21,911 bases of DNA, taken from contig JALQWD010000126.1 in the NCBI GenBank assembly GCA_023260175.1, positions 1 to 21,911 of the forward strand, written 5' to 3'. A program made the translations under genes and the position numbers. This DNA is from Candidatus Nanopelagicaceae bacterium (lineage in GTDB: Bacteria; Actinomycetota; Actinomycetes; Nanopelagicales; Nanopelagicaceae). Within the stretch, counting starts at the first letter, position 1. Every line of letters begins with the position of its first letter. The notes beneath the pieces are model-generated. The model saw only the letters and a list, made by a program, of their open reading frames with translations. It had not been told where the DNA came from and did not search any database. This document shows positions 8,883-17,001 of this stretch, one piece after another.

Positions 8883-9679
8883 TGACGATCTTTAAGTTCG
8901 GCTTCCCCAGCTGCTCTCAGCAATGGATACATCAATTTACGATCAATTACATAGCCCGTCATTAGATGTAACTGATCAATAGCTTGATGGATTAGCAAAT
9001 CCATGCCATCGATAACTTTGCCCTTCCAGGCTGCTGCCAGTTTTGTCGGCCAAGGATCATAAAGTGATTCGAAGAGAATTCCGTTACCGTCAACAAGCGA
9101 ATCTGCAGCGCCCTTCGGAGTTGTGTTGATTACAAGATCGGCATCAAGACGCACGTTTTCCCAAGATACAAACTCTAAGTTTGATAAAGAAACGCTCTCT
9201 CGCATATCTGATTCACGTTCAGGATTGCGATTGATAACTTGGATGGTTCTACCTGGAGCATCTATAGCCGCTGCTGCGGCACGCGCTGTACCGCCTGCGC
9301 CAATAATTTGTACATTTTCAAAATCAATTACTTCATGTTGTGCCAGCGCCCAAATGAAACCAGCTACATCGGTAGAGGTTGCATACCAGCCATCAATGGT
9401 TGGAATTAAAGTGTTGGCAGAATGTATCTGAGCTGCAAGCGGATCAACTTTGTCTGCAACTTTAAGTATCTCTTCTTTTAGCGGCATAGTTAGCGAAAAA
9501 CCGATCCAATTGGCATCTGTCTTTCGGACCCGCGCCATGAAATTTTCGAGCTCTCCGCTTTTAACTTCGACAGCATCGTATTTTCCTTCGATGCCAAGAG
9601 CTAGATATGCAGCATTGTGTAGCGCTGGTGAAAGTGAATGCGAAATTGGAGAACCCAGTACCGCTGCCCTTTTTCTCAC
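8879..9679 (-). CDS. aroE: Shikimate dehydrogenase
   Basis: This 266-residue NADP-dependent enzyme reduces 3-dehydroshikimate to shikimate. The substrate domain has PISHSLSPALHN at 11-22, the catalytic Lys68 in TMPLKEE, Asn89 in SANTLI and Asp104 in TSTDVAG. The Rossmann part has GAGGTARAA at 127-135 and NTTPKG. A NADP-preferring arginine follows the second strand (INRNPER). The start is GTG at 9677-9679, overlapping the mltG stop as GTGA. Length is typical for single-domain AroE. Quinate/shikimate dehydrogenase (YdiB) is a weaker alternative, disfavoured by the aro context. Confidence 0.96.
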   Translation of the reverse strand: MRKRAAVLGSPISHSLSPALHNAAYLALGIEGKYDAVEVKSGELENFMARVRKTDANWIGFSLTMPLKEEILKVADKVDPLAAQIHSANTLIPTIDGWYATSTDVAGFIWALAQHEVIDFENVQIIGAGGTARAAAAAIDAPGRTIQVINRNPERESDMRESVSLSNLEFVSWENVRLDADLVINTTPKGAADSLVDGNGILFESLYDPWPTKLAAAWKGKVIDGMDLLIHQAIDQLHLMTGYVIDRKLMYPLLRAAGEAELKDRQ

Positions 9680-10680
9680 TTAAATGCCCCCGCCTGTAAA
9701 TTCTTCTGGTACTCATTCTTCCAAACCAAGAACTCATCATGCGACTTGGTAAACCTAGTATCGCCTGGCTTTACCGTGATGAAAAAGAGCCAGTCACCCT
9801 TCGCAGGATTTAACGCAGCCTTCATTGCCGCAATTCCGGGGTTTCCGATCGGGGCCGGCGGTAATCCAAACTTTCGATAGGTGTTGTATGGAGAGTTAAC
9901 TAGCGTTGATTTTGTTGATAAGAATACCGAACCACGCTTTTTCAGGATGTATTGGACCGTGGTATCTAATTGCAGTGGCATGCCGATTTTCAAGCGGTTG
10001 TATATAACTCTGGAGATCTTGGTGAAATCCTGCGGATCGCCCTCTGCTTGAATGAGTGAAGCAATCGTTAATTCATCTTGCGAATTGATTCCAACAGACA
10101 TCGCTTCCCTCTTGAATCTATCAACCATGCTTTGCAAAGCATCTGCTGAACTAGTCCCTTTCGCAAAGGAGTATTGCGCCGGGAAATAGATACCTTCAGT
10201 CGCGCTAAACCCTGATGGAACTTTTAGAGAAGAAAACGCTGCATCAATGTTTGTAAATCCAGCTGCTCTCAACTTCTCTGCAATCTCAGAGCGCCAATTA
10301 CCTTCGATAATTGATATCAAACCAACATTTCTTTTTGGATCTAACAACTGCTCTAAAGCCTGCTTGGCAGAAATTTTGGTGTTTAAAGCATGCGTACCAG
10401 GTGCAATTTGCATTGCACGAGAATCAGCGATCGCAAGTTGGTAGAAAGATGTAATCGATGCAGTTACACCTTTAGCGGCCAATTCTTTAGCGATCGCTAA
10501 CCCTAGCTCTCCTTCTGAGATCTCTATAGAGACAGTCTGCTCGTTTGCAGAGATTGCTCTAGTCGGAAAGTTGGCAACTTCGGATAAGTTGCTACGCACT
10601 AAATGCAGAGAAAACGCCAACGCGAAGGTGAAAGCCAAGCCAGCTGCAGCCGGCCAGTATTTCTTAATTGCGTTTTTCAA
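9676..10680 (-). CDS. mltG: Endolytic murein transglycosylase MltG (YceG family)
   Basis: A 334-residue membrane-anchored lytic transglycosylase thought to cut nascent glycan strands and set their length. A single N-terminal membrane anchor is at about 8-28, with the catalytic part outside the cytoplasmic membrane. Residues about 50-110 and 120-155 look like the LysM-like subdomain. The YceG core holds ASLIQAEGDP (207-216) with the candidate catalytic Glu213, then RVIYNRLKIGMPLQLDTTVQ and NSPYNTYRKFGLPPAPIGNP. The start is TTG at 10678-10680, preceded by AGGGA. An in-frame TAG lies just upstream, so no earlier start exists, and the next ATG is at codon 90. It overlaps ruvX by 17 nt, the longest overlap here. 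The mltG-ruvX-alaS order is typical of actinobacteria. Confidence 0.94.
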   Translation of the reverse strand: MKNAIKKYWPAAAGLAFTFALAFSLHLVRSNLSEVANFPTRAISANEQTVSIEISEGELGLAIAKELAAKGVTASITSFYQLAIADSRAMQIAPGTHALNTKISAKQALEQLLDPKRNVGLISIIEGNWRSEIAEKLRAAGFTNIDAAFSSLKVPSGFSATEGIYFPAQYSFAKGTSSADALQSMVDRFKREAMSVGINSQDELTIASLIQAEGDPQDFTKISRVIYNRLKIGMPLQLDTTVQYILKKRGSVFLSTKSTLVNSPYNTYRKFGLPPAPIGNPGIAAMKAALNPAKGDWLFFITVKPGDTRFTKSHDEFLVWKNEYQKNLQAGAFK

Positions 10681-11083
10681 TTTGAATCCCTAGATCAAGA
10701 ATTGCAACCGCTGCTAGTTGATCGATCAACCCTCTTTGTTCCTTGCTGTTCTTGCCTGCCGCCTTGAGCGCTTTCTCAGCGCCACCGCTCGTTAGTCGTT
10801 CATCGACATAAGTGATTGGTAGGTCAAAACTCTCAGCTAAACGTTGTGCGAATGCCGTAACAAGTTCAACCGTTGCGCCTTCAACGCCACTTAAATGCTT
10901 CGGTTTTCCGAGAAAAAAACCTGTTATTTGATGTTCATCAACAATCTCCCCCATTTTAATAAATAGAGTTTTATCGTTTCTCAGAGTGGTTAGTGGTGTT
11001 GCAACCATGCCATCGACATCGCAGATAGCCAGACCTACTCGTGCCTGACCGTAATCAATTCCCAGTCGGCGTCCGAAAGACAT
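10664..11083 (-). CDS. ruvX: Putative Holliday junction resolvase / pre-16S rRNA nuclease RuvX (YqgF)
   Basis: A 139-residue RNase H-fold protein. The first acidic motif is RLGIDYGQARVGLAICD with Asp10. GKPKHLSGVEG is at 59-69, YVDERLTS is at 92-99 (Asp94, Glu95), and Asp121 lies in DQLAAVAIL. In bacteria the family is linked to 16S rRNA 5'-end maturation; an older proposal is Holliday junction cleavage. The ATG at 11081-11083 shares one base with the alaS stop (TAATG). It is complete and of standard size. Confidence 0.95.
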   Translation of the reverse strand: MSFGRRLGIDYGQARVGLAICDVDGMVATPLTTLRNDKTLFIKMGEIVDEHQITGFFLGKPKHLSGVEGATVELVTAFAQRLAESFDLPITYVDERLTSGGAEKALKAAGKNSKEQRGLIDQLAAVAILDLGIQIEKRN

Positions 11084-13755
11084 TAGTTAGTAAGAGCCTT
11101 TTCAATCGCAAGGAGCGCATTTGGGATCTCTGAAACATTAGTTCCGCCGCCTTGCGCGAAATCATCTTTGCCGCCGCCTCCGCCGCCGAGTACACCGGAT
11201 GCGATCTTTACAAGCGCCCCAGCCTTCACGCCCTTAGCACGTGCAGCATCTGAAGTTGCTACCACTACCAACGGTTTGCCTGCGCTTACCGATGCCAAAG
11301 CAACTACTGATTCGCCTAAGCGATTCTTGATATCAAGTGCCATTGTTCGCAAATCATCAACAGCAATACCGTCGCCAATTTGTGCCGCTAGGAACTTGAA
11401 ATCTCCAATTGTCTTCGCGCTCTCAAGTAAACCTGATACTTGCGCCAAAGCTTGCTGCGAACGAACTTGTCCCAGCTCCTTCTCTGCATCCTTCAATTTA
11501 TTTATTAAATCAGAGATTCGCTCTGGAAGTTCTTCTGACTTTGCACCCTTAATAAGGTCAGTTAATTGATTAACCAGGATATGTTCACGCGCTAAGAACT
11601 TATATGCATCTGCTCCTACCAAAGCTTCAACACGGCGAACACCCGCGCCAATAGAAGATTCAGATAGCAACTTCACAACACCAAGTTGACCAGTGCGAGC
11701 TACGTGGGTACCGCCGCAAAGTTCGCGTGCCCAATCTCCAACACTTACAACTCGAACACGATCTCCATATTTTTCGCCGAAGAGAGCCATTGCACCAAGC
11801 TTCTTCGCTTCATCTTGGCTCATTATCTCTGCGGTAACTTCCCAATCTTCAAGAAGCAAAGCATTTACGCGTGATTCGACATCGTTTAGAACCGAGGCAG
11901 GTACTGCTCCTGTAGATGGGAAATCAAAACGGAAACGGCCTGGAGAGTTTTCGGAACCTGCTTGAGTTGCAGTTTCGCCCAGAATTTCACGGAAAGCTTT
12001 ATGCACCATATGTGTTGCTGAATGAGCACGTGAAATAGCACGGCGACGCTCTAAATCAATTGAAGCATGGACATCGTTGCCAACTTCGACAGAACCAACA
12101 ATTACGCGACCACGATGAACGCTAAGTGATGGCACTGGTGCCTGAACATCATCAATTTGAATTTTGGTGCCATTGGAGAGAGTGATTAAGCCGCCGTCAG
12201 CTAACTGTCCTCCACCCTCCGCATAGAAAGGTGTGCGATCTAAAACAATTTCAATTTCATCGCCTTCTGAAGCAGACATTGATGACTTGCCGTCAACAAG
12301 AAGTCCGCGAACCTTTGCCTCTGATTCGATTGATGCGTATCCAATAAATTCAGAGAGCCCAGATTCATCAGCTATCTTGCGATATTCAGTTAAGTCGGTA
12401 TGACCGCTCTTCTTCGCTTTCGAATCTGCTTTTGCACGATCCTTCTGTTCTTTCATCAAACGACGGAAACCGTCAGCATCAACTTCAAGACCTTGTTCGG
12501 TCGCCATTTCCAAAGTTAAATCAATTGGGAAACCATAGGTATCGTGCAACTTGAAAGCGGCATCGCCTGATAGAACCTTGCCGCCACCGCTCTTGATTTC
12601 AGTTGCAGCAGTATCAAATATCTGGGTACCTGACTTAAGAGTCTGAAGGAAAGATTCCTCTTCAGCAATTGCAACCTTTTGAATTCGAGTTGCATCTGTT
12701 ACTAACTCTGGATACTGAGGGCCCATCGCCTTGATTGAAGCATCGATGAGTTCTTTGATAATTGGCTCTTGTGAACCAAGTAGGCGCATATTGCGAATAG
12801 TGCGACGCATCATTCGGCGAAGAACATAGCCACGACCTTCGTTACCAGGTGTAACACCGTCGCAAATAAGCATCGCAGCAGTGCGTGCGTGATCGGCGAT
12901 AACACGTAACGAAACATCGCTCTTTGGCGCACTTCCGTACTTAACGCCAGTTAAATCAACAGCTTTATCCAAAATTATTTTGGTGGTATCAATTTCATAA
13001 ATATTTTCAACGCCCTGCAAAATTGCAGCCATACGCTCTAAACCAAGACCGGTATCAATATTCTTATTTGGAAGTTCACCAAGAATTGGGTAATCAGTTT
13101 TGCCTGCGCCAGCACCACGTTCGAACTGCATGAAAACTAAGTTCCACACCTCTAGATAGCGCTCTTCATCTGCAATTGGTCCACCATCGCGACCATATTC
13201 AGGTCCGCGATCGTAATAAATTTCCGAGCATGGTCCGCAAGGTCCTGGAACGCCCATCGACCAATAGTTATCGTTCATATCGCGACGCTGAATGCGATCC
13301 TTTGGAACGCCAATCTTTTTATGCCAAATCTCTTCGGCCTCTTCGTCGTCTTCGTAAACTGTTACCCAAAGTCTGCTTTCTGGGAATCCGTAACCGCCAT
13401 CTGCGACAGGACGAGTTAATAAATCCCAAGCAAGAGCAATTGCGCCCTCTTTGAAGTAATCACCGAAAGAGAAATTTCCGCACATTTGAAAGAACGACGC
13501 GTGACGGGTGGTCTTACCAACTTCATCAATATCTAATGTACGAACGCACTTCTGCACCGAAGTAGCACGCTTATATGGTGGAGTTACTTCTCCGAGGAAA
13601 TATGGCTTAAACGGCACCATGCCGGCATTGACTAATAGAAGGTTTGGATCATCAGCAATTAGCGAAGCTGACGGCACAACTACGTGTGGAAGGTTCTCGT
13701 TATTTCCAGACTCAAAGAAGCGCAACCAACGTGCGCGTATATCTGCGGATTCCAA
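11083..13755 (-). CDS. alaS: Alanyl-tRNA synthetase
   Basis: An 890-residue class II synthetase that charges and proofreads tRNA-Ala. The catalytic core covers about 1-240 ([19 protein letters not shown] at 84-102, GLGLERMA at 236-243), followed by the tRNA-recognition domain (RVLRRMMRR region near 308-318). The editing domain has HSATH at 578-582 and CGGTH at 680-684, the four zinc ligands. The C-Ala/DHHA1 tail contains the glycine-rich [15 protein letters not shown]. The start is TTG at 13753-13755, immediately after the TAA of the DUF948 gene. The N-terminus [16 protein letters not shown] aligns with known AlaRS starts, and the next Met (46) would remove core sequence, so TTG is well supported. 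A purine-rich GGAAAG nearby can serve as ribosome binding site. Confidence 0.97.
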   Translation of the reverse strand: MESADIRARWLRFFESGNNENLPHVVVPSASLIADDPNLLLVNAGMVPFKPYFLGEVTPPYKRATSVQKCVRTLDIDEVGKTTRHASFFQMCGNFSFGDYFKEGAIALAWDLLTRPVADGGYGFPESRLWVTVYEDDEEAEEIWHKKIGVPKDRIQRRDMNDNYWSMGVPGPCGPCSEIYYDRGPEYGRDGGPIADEERYLEVWNLVFMQFERGAGAGKTDYPILGELPNKNIDTGLGLERMAAILQGVENIYEIDTTKIILDKAVDLTGVKYGSAPKSDVSLRVIADHARTAAMLICDGVTPGNEGRGYVLRRMMRRTIRNMRLLGSQEPIIKELIDASIKAMGPQYPELVTDATRIQKVAIAEEESFLQTLKSGTQIFDTAATEIKSGGGKVLSGDAAFKLHDTYGFPIDLTLEMATEQGLEVDADGFRRLMKEQKDRAKADSKAKKSGHTDLTEYRKIADESGLSEFIGYASIESEAKVRGLLVDGKSSMSASEGDEIEIVLDRTPFYAEGGGQLADGGLITLSNGTKIQIDDVQAPVPSLSVHRGRVIVGSVEVGNDVHASIDLERRRAISRAHSATHMVHKAFREILGETATQAGSENSPGRFRFDFPSTGAVPASVLNDVESRVNALLLEDWEVTAEIMSQDEAKKLGAMALFGEKYGDRVRVVSVGDWARELCGGTHVARTGQLGVVKLLSESSIGAGVRRVEALVGADAYKFLAREHILVNQLTDLIKGAKSEELPERISDLINKLKDAEKELGQVRSQQALAQVSGLLESAKTIGDFKFLAAQIGDGIAVDDLRTMALDIKNRLGESVVALASVSAGKPLVVVATSDAARAKGVKAGALVKIASGVLGGGGGGKDDFAQGGGTNVSEIPNALLAIEKALTN

Positions 13756-14106
13756 TTATTTTTTCTTTCCGCGCTTCTTAGTAGCAGCCGCTGACGCCAA
13801 GAAACCTAGCGCTTTAACAGCAGGACCACCTTTGCCAACGAAGGAATCGGTTGCACCAGCAATCTTGTCAGATACTGACTCAACATTCTTAGTAATTCGA
13901 TTAAGGCTCTCTAGTGGGCCATTTACCAATTCAACGGTACGTGTTGATTCCTTGATCAGTGGACCAGTCTCATCGGTTAAAGCTTTAAGCGAAAGCGAAG
14001 CCTCGTCAATTAATCGACCAAGGCGAACGATGGCATAGCCGATGGCCACTGCAATGATTAGCAATGAACATGAAGCAATGATTGTTGCGATTCCACCTGG
14101 TCCCAT
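13756..14106 (-). CDS. DUF948 family single-pass membrane protein
   Basis: A 116-residue protein with one N-terminal membrane segment (about 5-27), a long helical, probably coiled-coil region (28-90) with regularly spaced Leu/Ile/Val, and a lysine-rich end (KKRGKKK). This fits DUF948, whose members occur just before alaS in many actinobacteria; biochemical function is not known to me. The lysine tail suggests contact with lipid headgroups or nucleic acid, which is speculation. The ATG at 14104-14106 has no Shine-Dalgarno sequence but a TAGGCT box six bases upstream, which suggests a leaderless transcript starting at or near the ATG. This would make it the first gene of an alaS operon. Confidence 0.85.
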   Translation of the reverse strand: MGPGGIATIIASCSLLIIAVAIGYAIVRLGRLIDEASLSLKALTDETGPLIKESTRTVELVNGPLESLNRITKNVESVSDKIAGATDSFVGKGGPAVKALGFLASAAATKKRGKKK

Positions 14107-14112
14107 GCGCCT

Positions 14113-14118
14113 AGCCTA
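14113..14118 (-). promoter_or_regulatory. Candidate -10 box for a leaderless DUF948-alaS transcript
   Basis: TAGGCT on the minus strand fits TAnnnT and ends six bases before the ATG, the spacing expected when transcription starts at the A of the start codon. The absence of a Shine-Dalgarno sequence supports this. No convincing -35 is seen. Part of the proposed promoter overlaps the end of the FtsH-like gene. Confidence 0.4.
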
Positions 14119-14140
14119 TCAAGAAGTTTTCTACAAGCTA

Positions 14141-16366
14141 TCAAGACTCATGTGAAGGTAAAGCAATTTCTGGCGCACGATGTTCTTTGTGGGCGCTGAC
14201 ACAGGCCTTGTGATAAGCCTCAATCTCCTTCATAAACGCGGCACTTGCGTATGGGCGTCCATCAGCAATAGTTCCCTTTTCGCAATTAATAACAGCCGCA
14301 ACATCTTCACCTGGAAGAGTTTTATAAGTTTCAAGTGCGTGGGCCAACGCAAGAACTTCCTTCTTGTTCTGTTTGAGAAGCAGTTCTGCTTTTTCCAGCA
14401 ATTGATTTAGATTGTCTTCGATGCGATCAGATAGCGCTCGACGGAGCTCTCGATCATCTTGATCCTTACCCTTGCCGCCGCCTGGAGCGCCAACTTCAAA
14501 ACGTCGATTAGAGACATGGGATGAAATGGTTGAACCCATACCCCAATGACCTTCCATCAAACTTGCGATGGTTGTTGCTGATTCAAGATCTCCAGAGACA
14601 CCGGAAGAGTTATCGCCATCAAAGAACATGCGTTCTCCGGCGAGAGATGCGAGAGAAACCAAAATATCTGATTGGTATTCGCTCTTCCATCGGGTGAACT
14701 GATCATCAGGTGGAATCGATGCAACCATTCCTAAATAGTCACTACCCTTTTCGATAGTTGCTAAATCAATATTCATATGTTGACGTACGCGATGCGCTAC
14801 AACGGCATGGCAAGCTTCATGCACTGCGATTGCATGTCGCTCTCGTTCAATGTATTCAACATCCTCAGAAGGGCCAAGTTCCTTCTGCTGCTTAGCGCGT
14901 AAAACATCAGCCCAGGTAATTGCAGTTCGTCCATCGCGAATTGCAATAATCAAAGCCTCATTGATCATGTCTTTGATGGTGGCACCTGTCGAGTAAGGAG
15001 TCATGATTGCCAATTTCTCAACATCTGCGTCTTCCAGAAGGTGTGAAACTTTATCTAGATAACCCTGATAAGTGCGCATGCGGCCGTTCTTACTTGGGTA
15101 ACCAACTCGATACATGCGATCGATTCGGCCCGGACGTAGAAGCGCTTCATCAAGTGCTTCCGGCATATTTGTTGCCATCACAACCAAAATTCGATACTTC
15201 GGAGGATTCTTAGGTCGCATACCGAGTGTGCGACGAACAATGCGATTGAAGAATCCACGAGGTTTCTTAAGGCCAGAGAGCTCAGTAAGTAACGCCTGCA
15301 GAGTTCCCATGCCTCCACCGCCGCCGCCACCAGCTCCACCAACAACAAACTTTTCACGAGTTAAAACATTGATAGCTGATTCGGATAGATAACTTCCGCC
15401 ATGGCAATGGTCGGCATCCATGCGTTGTCCAGTGGTGACGATGCCGCGATTTCCGAGAGCATCTGCTTCGTCGAAAAATACAACTACACCACCATAACGA
15501 AGCGATAGTTTGCGAAGTTTGCGAAATAGCGATTTAACTTTCATCACGCCAACGCCGAAAAACATATTATTAAATGCACCTGGATCAACGAAGATAAATG
15601 GCTTTCCAGTTTCGCCAGCCATAGCTTCAGCCATCAAAGTCTTACCTGTTCCTGGAGGGCCCCAAAGCAAGAGACCTCCAGGTACATAACCACCATGACG
15701 TTCGATTGATTCTGGATCCTCTAAGAAGAGAAGATTTTCTCGAATTCGTTCTACGACGTGATCTTGTCCCCAAACATCGCTAAAACGAGTATTGATGTCA
15801 TCAGGAAAATAGGTGTCAATTCCACCGCGACTTAAGAACCAGAACATCGCAACGAATTGAATAAGAATAAAAACGACTGCGAAAAGTAGTTGCGCAAGCA
15901 TTGGCAACGCTGACCAGAGCGCTTGTGGCGCCATAAATAGAGCTTGCGCCGGAGGTAAGTTGTAAATAGCACCAAGAATTACTGCGGTAATAGCTACCCA
16001 GACAAGCGCTTTTACTACGCGCGAGATTCGATATCTAGTCCAATCTGAAAAGGTATGAATCAATCGGTCAATACTCTTGAAATACCACTGCCACAATTTG
16101 TGATACGGGGAAATGAATTCTGAAATTAGAAAATGAATTTGGCGCAGCGCTTCAATTCCGGCTAACCAGAAAAGCCAACTCTTTTGGTTGGCAACCTCGA
16201 TAGCTGCATCATTAAAACTATAGATCGGATTCTCTGAAAGTAGCGCCCAGACCAGAATCAGGTATGTAAATGCGAACAACAGGAGGAATTTGGCGCGATC
16301 GAACAGCGAGAGATGAACACGGGTTCGACGATCTGCATCTCTCTTACGACTAGCGTTCTCGGTCAT
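14141..16366 (-). CDS. Divergent FtsH-like membrane AAA+ zinc metalloprotease
   Basis: A 741-residue protein. The N-terminal 180 residues hold about three membrane segments (24-43, 117-136, 156-178) plus amphipathic stretches, unlike the two-helix plus periplasmic domain layout of ordinary FtsH. The AAA module has Walker A GPPGTGKT (236-243), pore loop FFGVG (269-273), Walker B VVFFDEAD (295-302), sensor ATN (398-400) and the double arginine finger RPGRIDR (411-417). The M41 peptidase has HEACH (516-520) and the likely third zinc ligand Asp593 in SGDLES, so ATPase and protease both look intact. Between Walker B and the sensor are roughly 50 extra residues, including DADHCHGG, a nine-glycine-containing run (343-354) and a basic segment (367-390). 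It probably degrades membrane or lipoprotein clients. The ATG overlaps the lipoprotein gene by 4 nt. It is unlikely to be the main FtsH, which should be elsewhere. Confidence 0.9.
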   Translation of the reverse strand: MTENASRKRDADRRTRVHLSLFDRAKFLLLFAFTYLILVWALLSENPIYSFNDAAIEVANQKSWLFWLAGIEALRQIHFLISEFISPYHKLWQWYFKSIDRLIHTFSDWTRYRISRVVKALVWVAITAVILGAIYNLPPAQALFMAPQALWSALPMLAQLLFAVVFILIQFVAMFWFLSRGGIDTYFPDDINTRFSDVWGQDHVVERIRENLLFLEDPESIERHGGYVPGGLLLWGPPGTGKTLMAEAMAGETGKPFIFVDPGAFNNMFFGVGVMKVKSLFRKLRKLSLRYGGVVVFFDEADALGNRGIVTTGQRMDADHCHGGSYLSESAINVLTREKFVVGGAGGGGGGGMGTLQALLTELSGLKKPRGFFNRIVRRTLGMRPKNPPKYRILVVMATNMPEALDEALLRPGRIDRMYRVGYPSKNGRMRTYQGYLDKVSHLLEDADVEKLAIMTPYSTGATIKDMINEALIIAIRDGRTAITWADVLRAKQQKELGPSEDVEYIERERHAIAVHEACHAVVAHRVRQHMNIDLATIEKGSDYLGMVASIPPDDQFTRWKSEYQSDILVSLASLAGERMFFDGDNSSGVSGDLESATTIASLMEGHWGMGSTISSHVSNRRFEVGAPGGGKGKDQDDRELRRALSDRIEDNLNQLLEKAELLLKQNKKEVLALAHALETYKTLPGEDVAAVINCEKGTIADGRPYASAAFMKEIEAYHKACVSAHKEHRAPEIALPSHES

Positions 16367-17001
16367 CGCGCTCCTTTAACGGTGAAAGATTTAACTATTT
16401 GATCGATTTCGTCAATGTTTTTGTTGTAGCAAACGGTAGAACAGCGAATTATGAAGAGGTAGATCTTGTTCTGATCATTTGAATATAGAGCTACCTGATT
16501 GACGGTCTCGTTAACCCCGTTGTAATCAAAGCTATAAAGCAGGTTAACTCCCCTGCCGCCTTTTTCCGTAATCTCCTGATCGTCATAAAGCTCAAAGTTG
16601 CGATCGTTGGTGGTTGTTCCATCTAAATATCCGGTAACTGGCAAAATGATATTTCGTAGAGTATTTAAGCTGATTGCATTACGCTCTTCTGGGAAGAGAT
16701 CACGGAATCGCGCGTAAAGTACTGGCTCCTTGGTAGGTTCCAGCAAGAAGATGTCTCGAGGTGAGATCTTTTTAGATTTTGTGAAGCCAACTTGATAGGT
16801 AACCATCGAGAGACGATCTAAATCATCTTGACTGGCGTTCTTTGATTCCTCTTTGTTTAGCGCTTCTGCATCAACTTTTGTCCAGCTGTTTGGGACAGAG
16901 AAGAAGGCTCCGTCATCTTTGCTTCCTGCATATTGTTTAGATGGTGTGCAGGCGCTGAGCATCACGAGTGCAAGAGTTGCAGCCATGATGCGTTTGGACA
17001 T
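16363..17001 (-). CDS. Predicted lipoprotein of unknown function
   Basis: A 212-residue protein with a lipoprotein signal peptide: basic MSKR, a hydrophobic stretch and the lipobox LSAC with Cys18 as the lipidated residue. The mature part starts with a Ser/Lys-rich linker, then FFSVPNSWTKVD, a pattern seen in PsbP/LpqN-like folds of mixed alpha/beta secreted proteins. The end, with KIYLFIIRCST and IDQIVKSFTVKG, also fits such a fold, but I cannot assign a family. Two cysteines near the end (CSTVC) may form a disulfide. It shares one base with the aspS stop and overlaps the FtsH-like gene by 4 nt (ATGA). The stable pairing with a membrane protease suggests partner, adaptor or substrate, but this is inference. 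Confidence 0.8.
   Translation of the reverse strand: MSKRIMAATLALVMLSACTPSKQYAGSKDDGAFFSVPNSWTKVDAEALNKEESKNASQDDLDRLSMVTYQVGFTKSKKISPRDIFLLEPTKEPVLYARFRDLFPEERNAISLNTLRNIILPVTGYLDGTTTNDRNFELYDDQEITEKGGRGVNLLYSFDYNGVNETVNQVALYSNDQNKIYLFIIRCSTVCYNKNIDEIDQIVKSFTVKGAR

Noticed and set aside
13508..14038. A 176-codon plus-strand frame across the start of alaS and the DUF948 gene
   Set aside because: Unusually long for a shadow, but it spans two well supported minus-strand genes, has Ser/Thr/Arg-rich low-information content and no recognisable domain or ribosome binding site.
14107..14140. Weak hairpin after the FtsH-like gene as terminator
   Set aside because: Only short, interrupted pairing (TAGC with GCTA, AGAA with TTCT) and no U-run; the region is better read as a promoter for the DUF948 gene.
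15292..15332. Glycine-codon repeat in the FtsH-like gene seen as a possible simple repeat or replication error
   Set aside because: The reading frame continues normally into the sensor and peptidase motifs, and codons vary, so it is treated as a real glycine-rich loop rather than a sequencing or slippage artefact.
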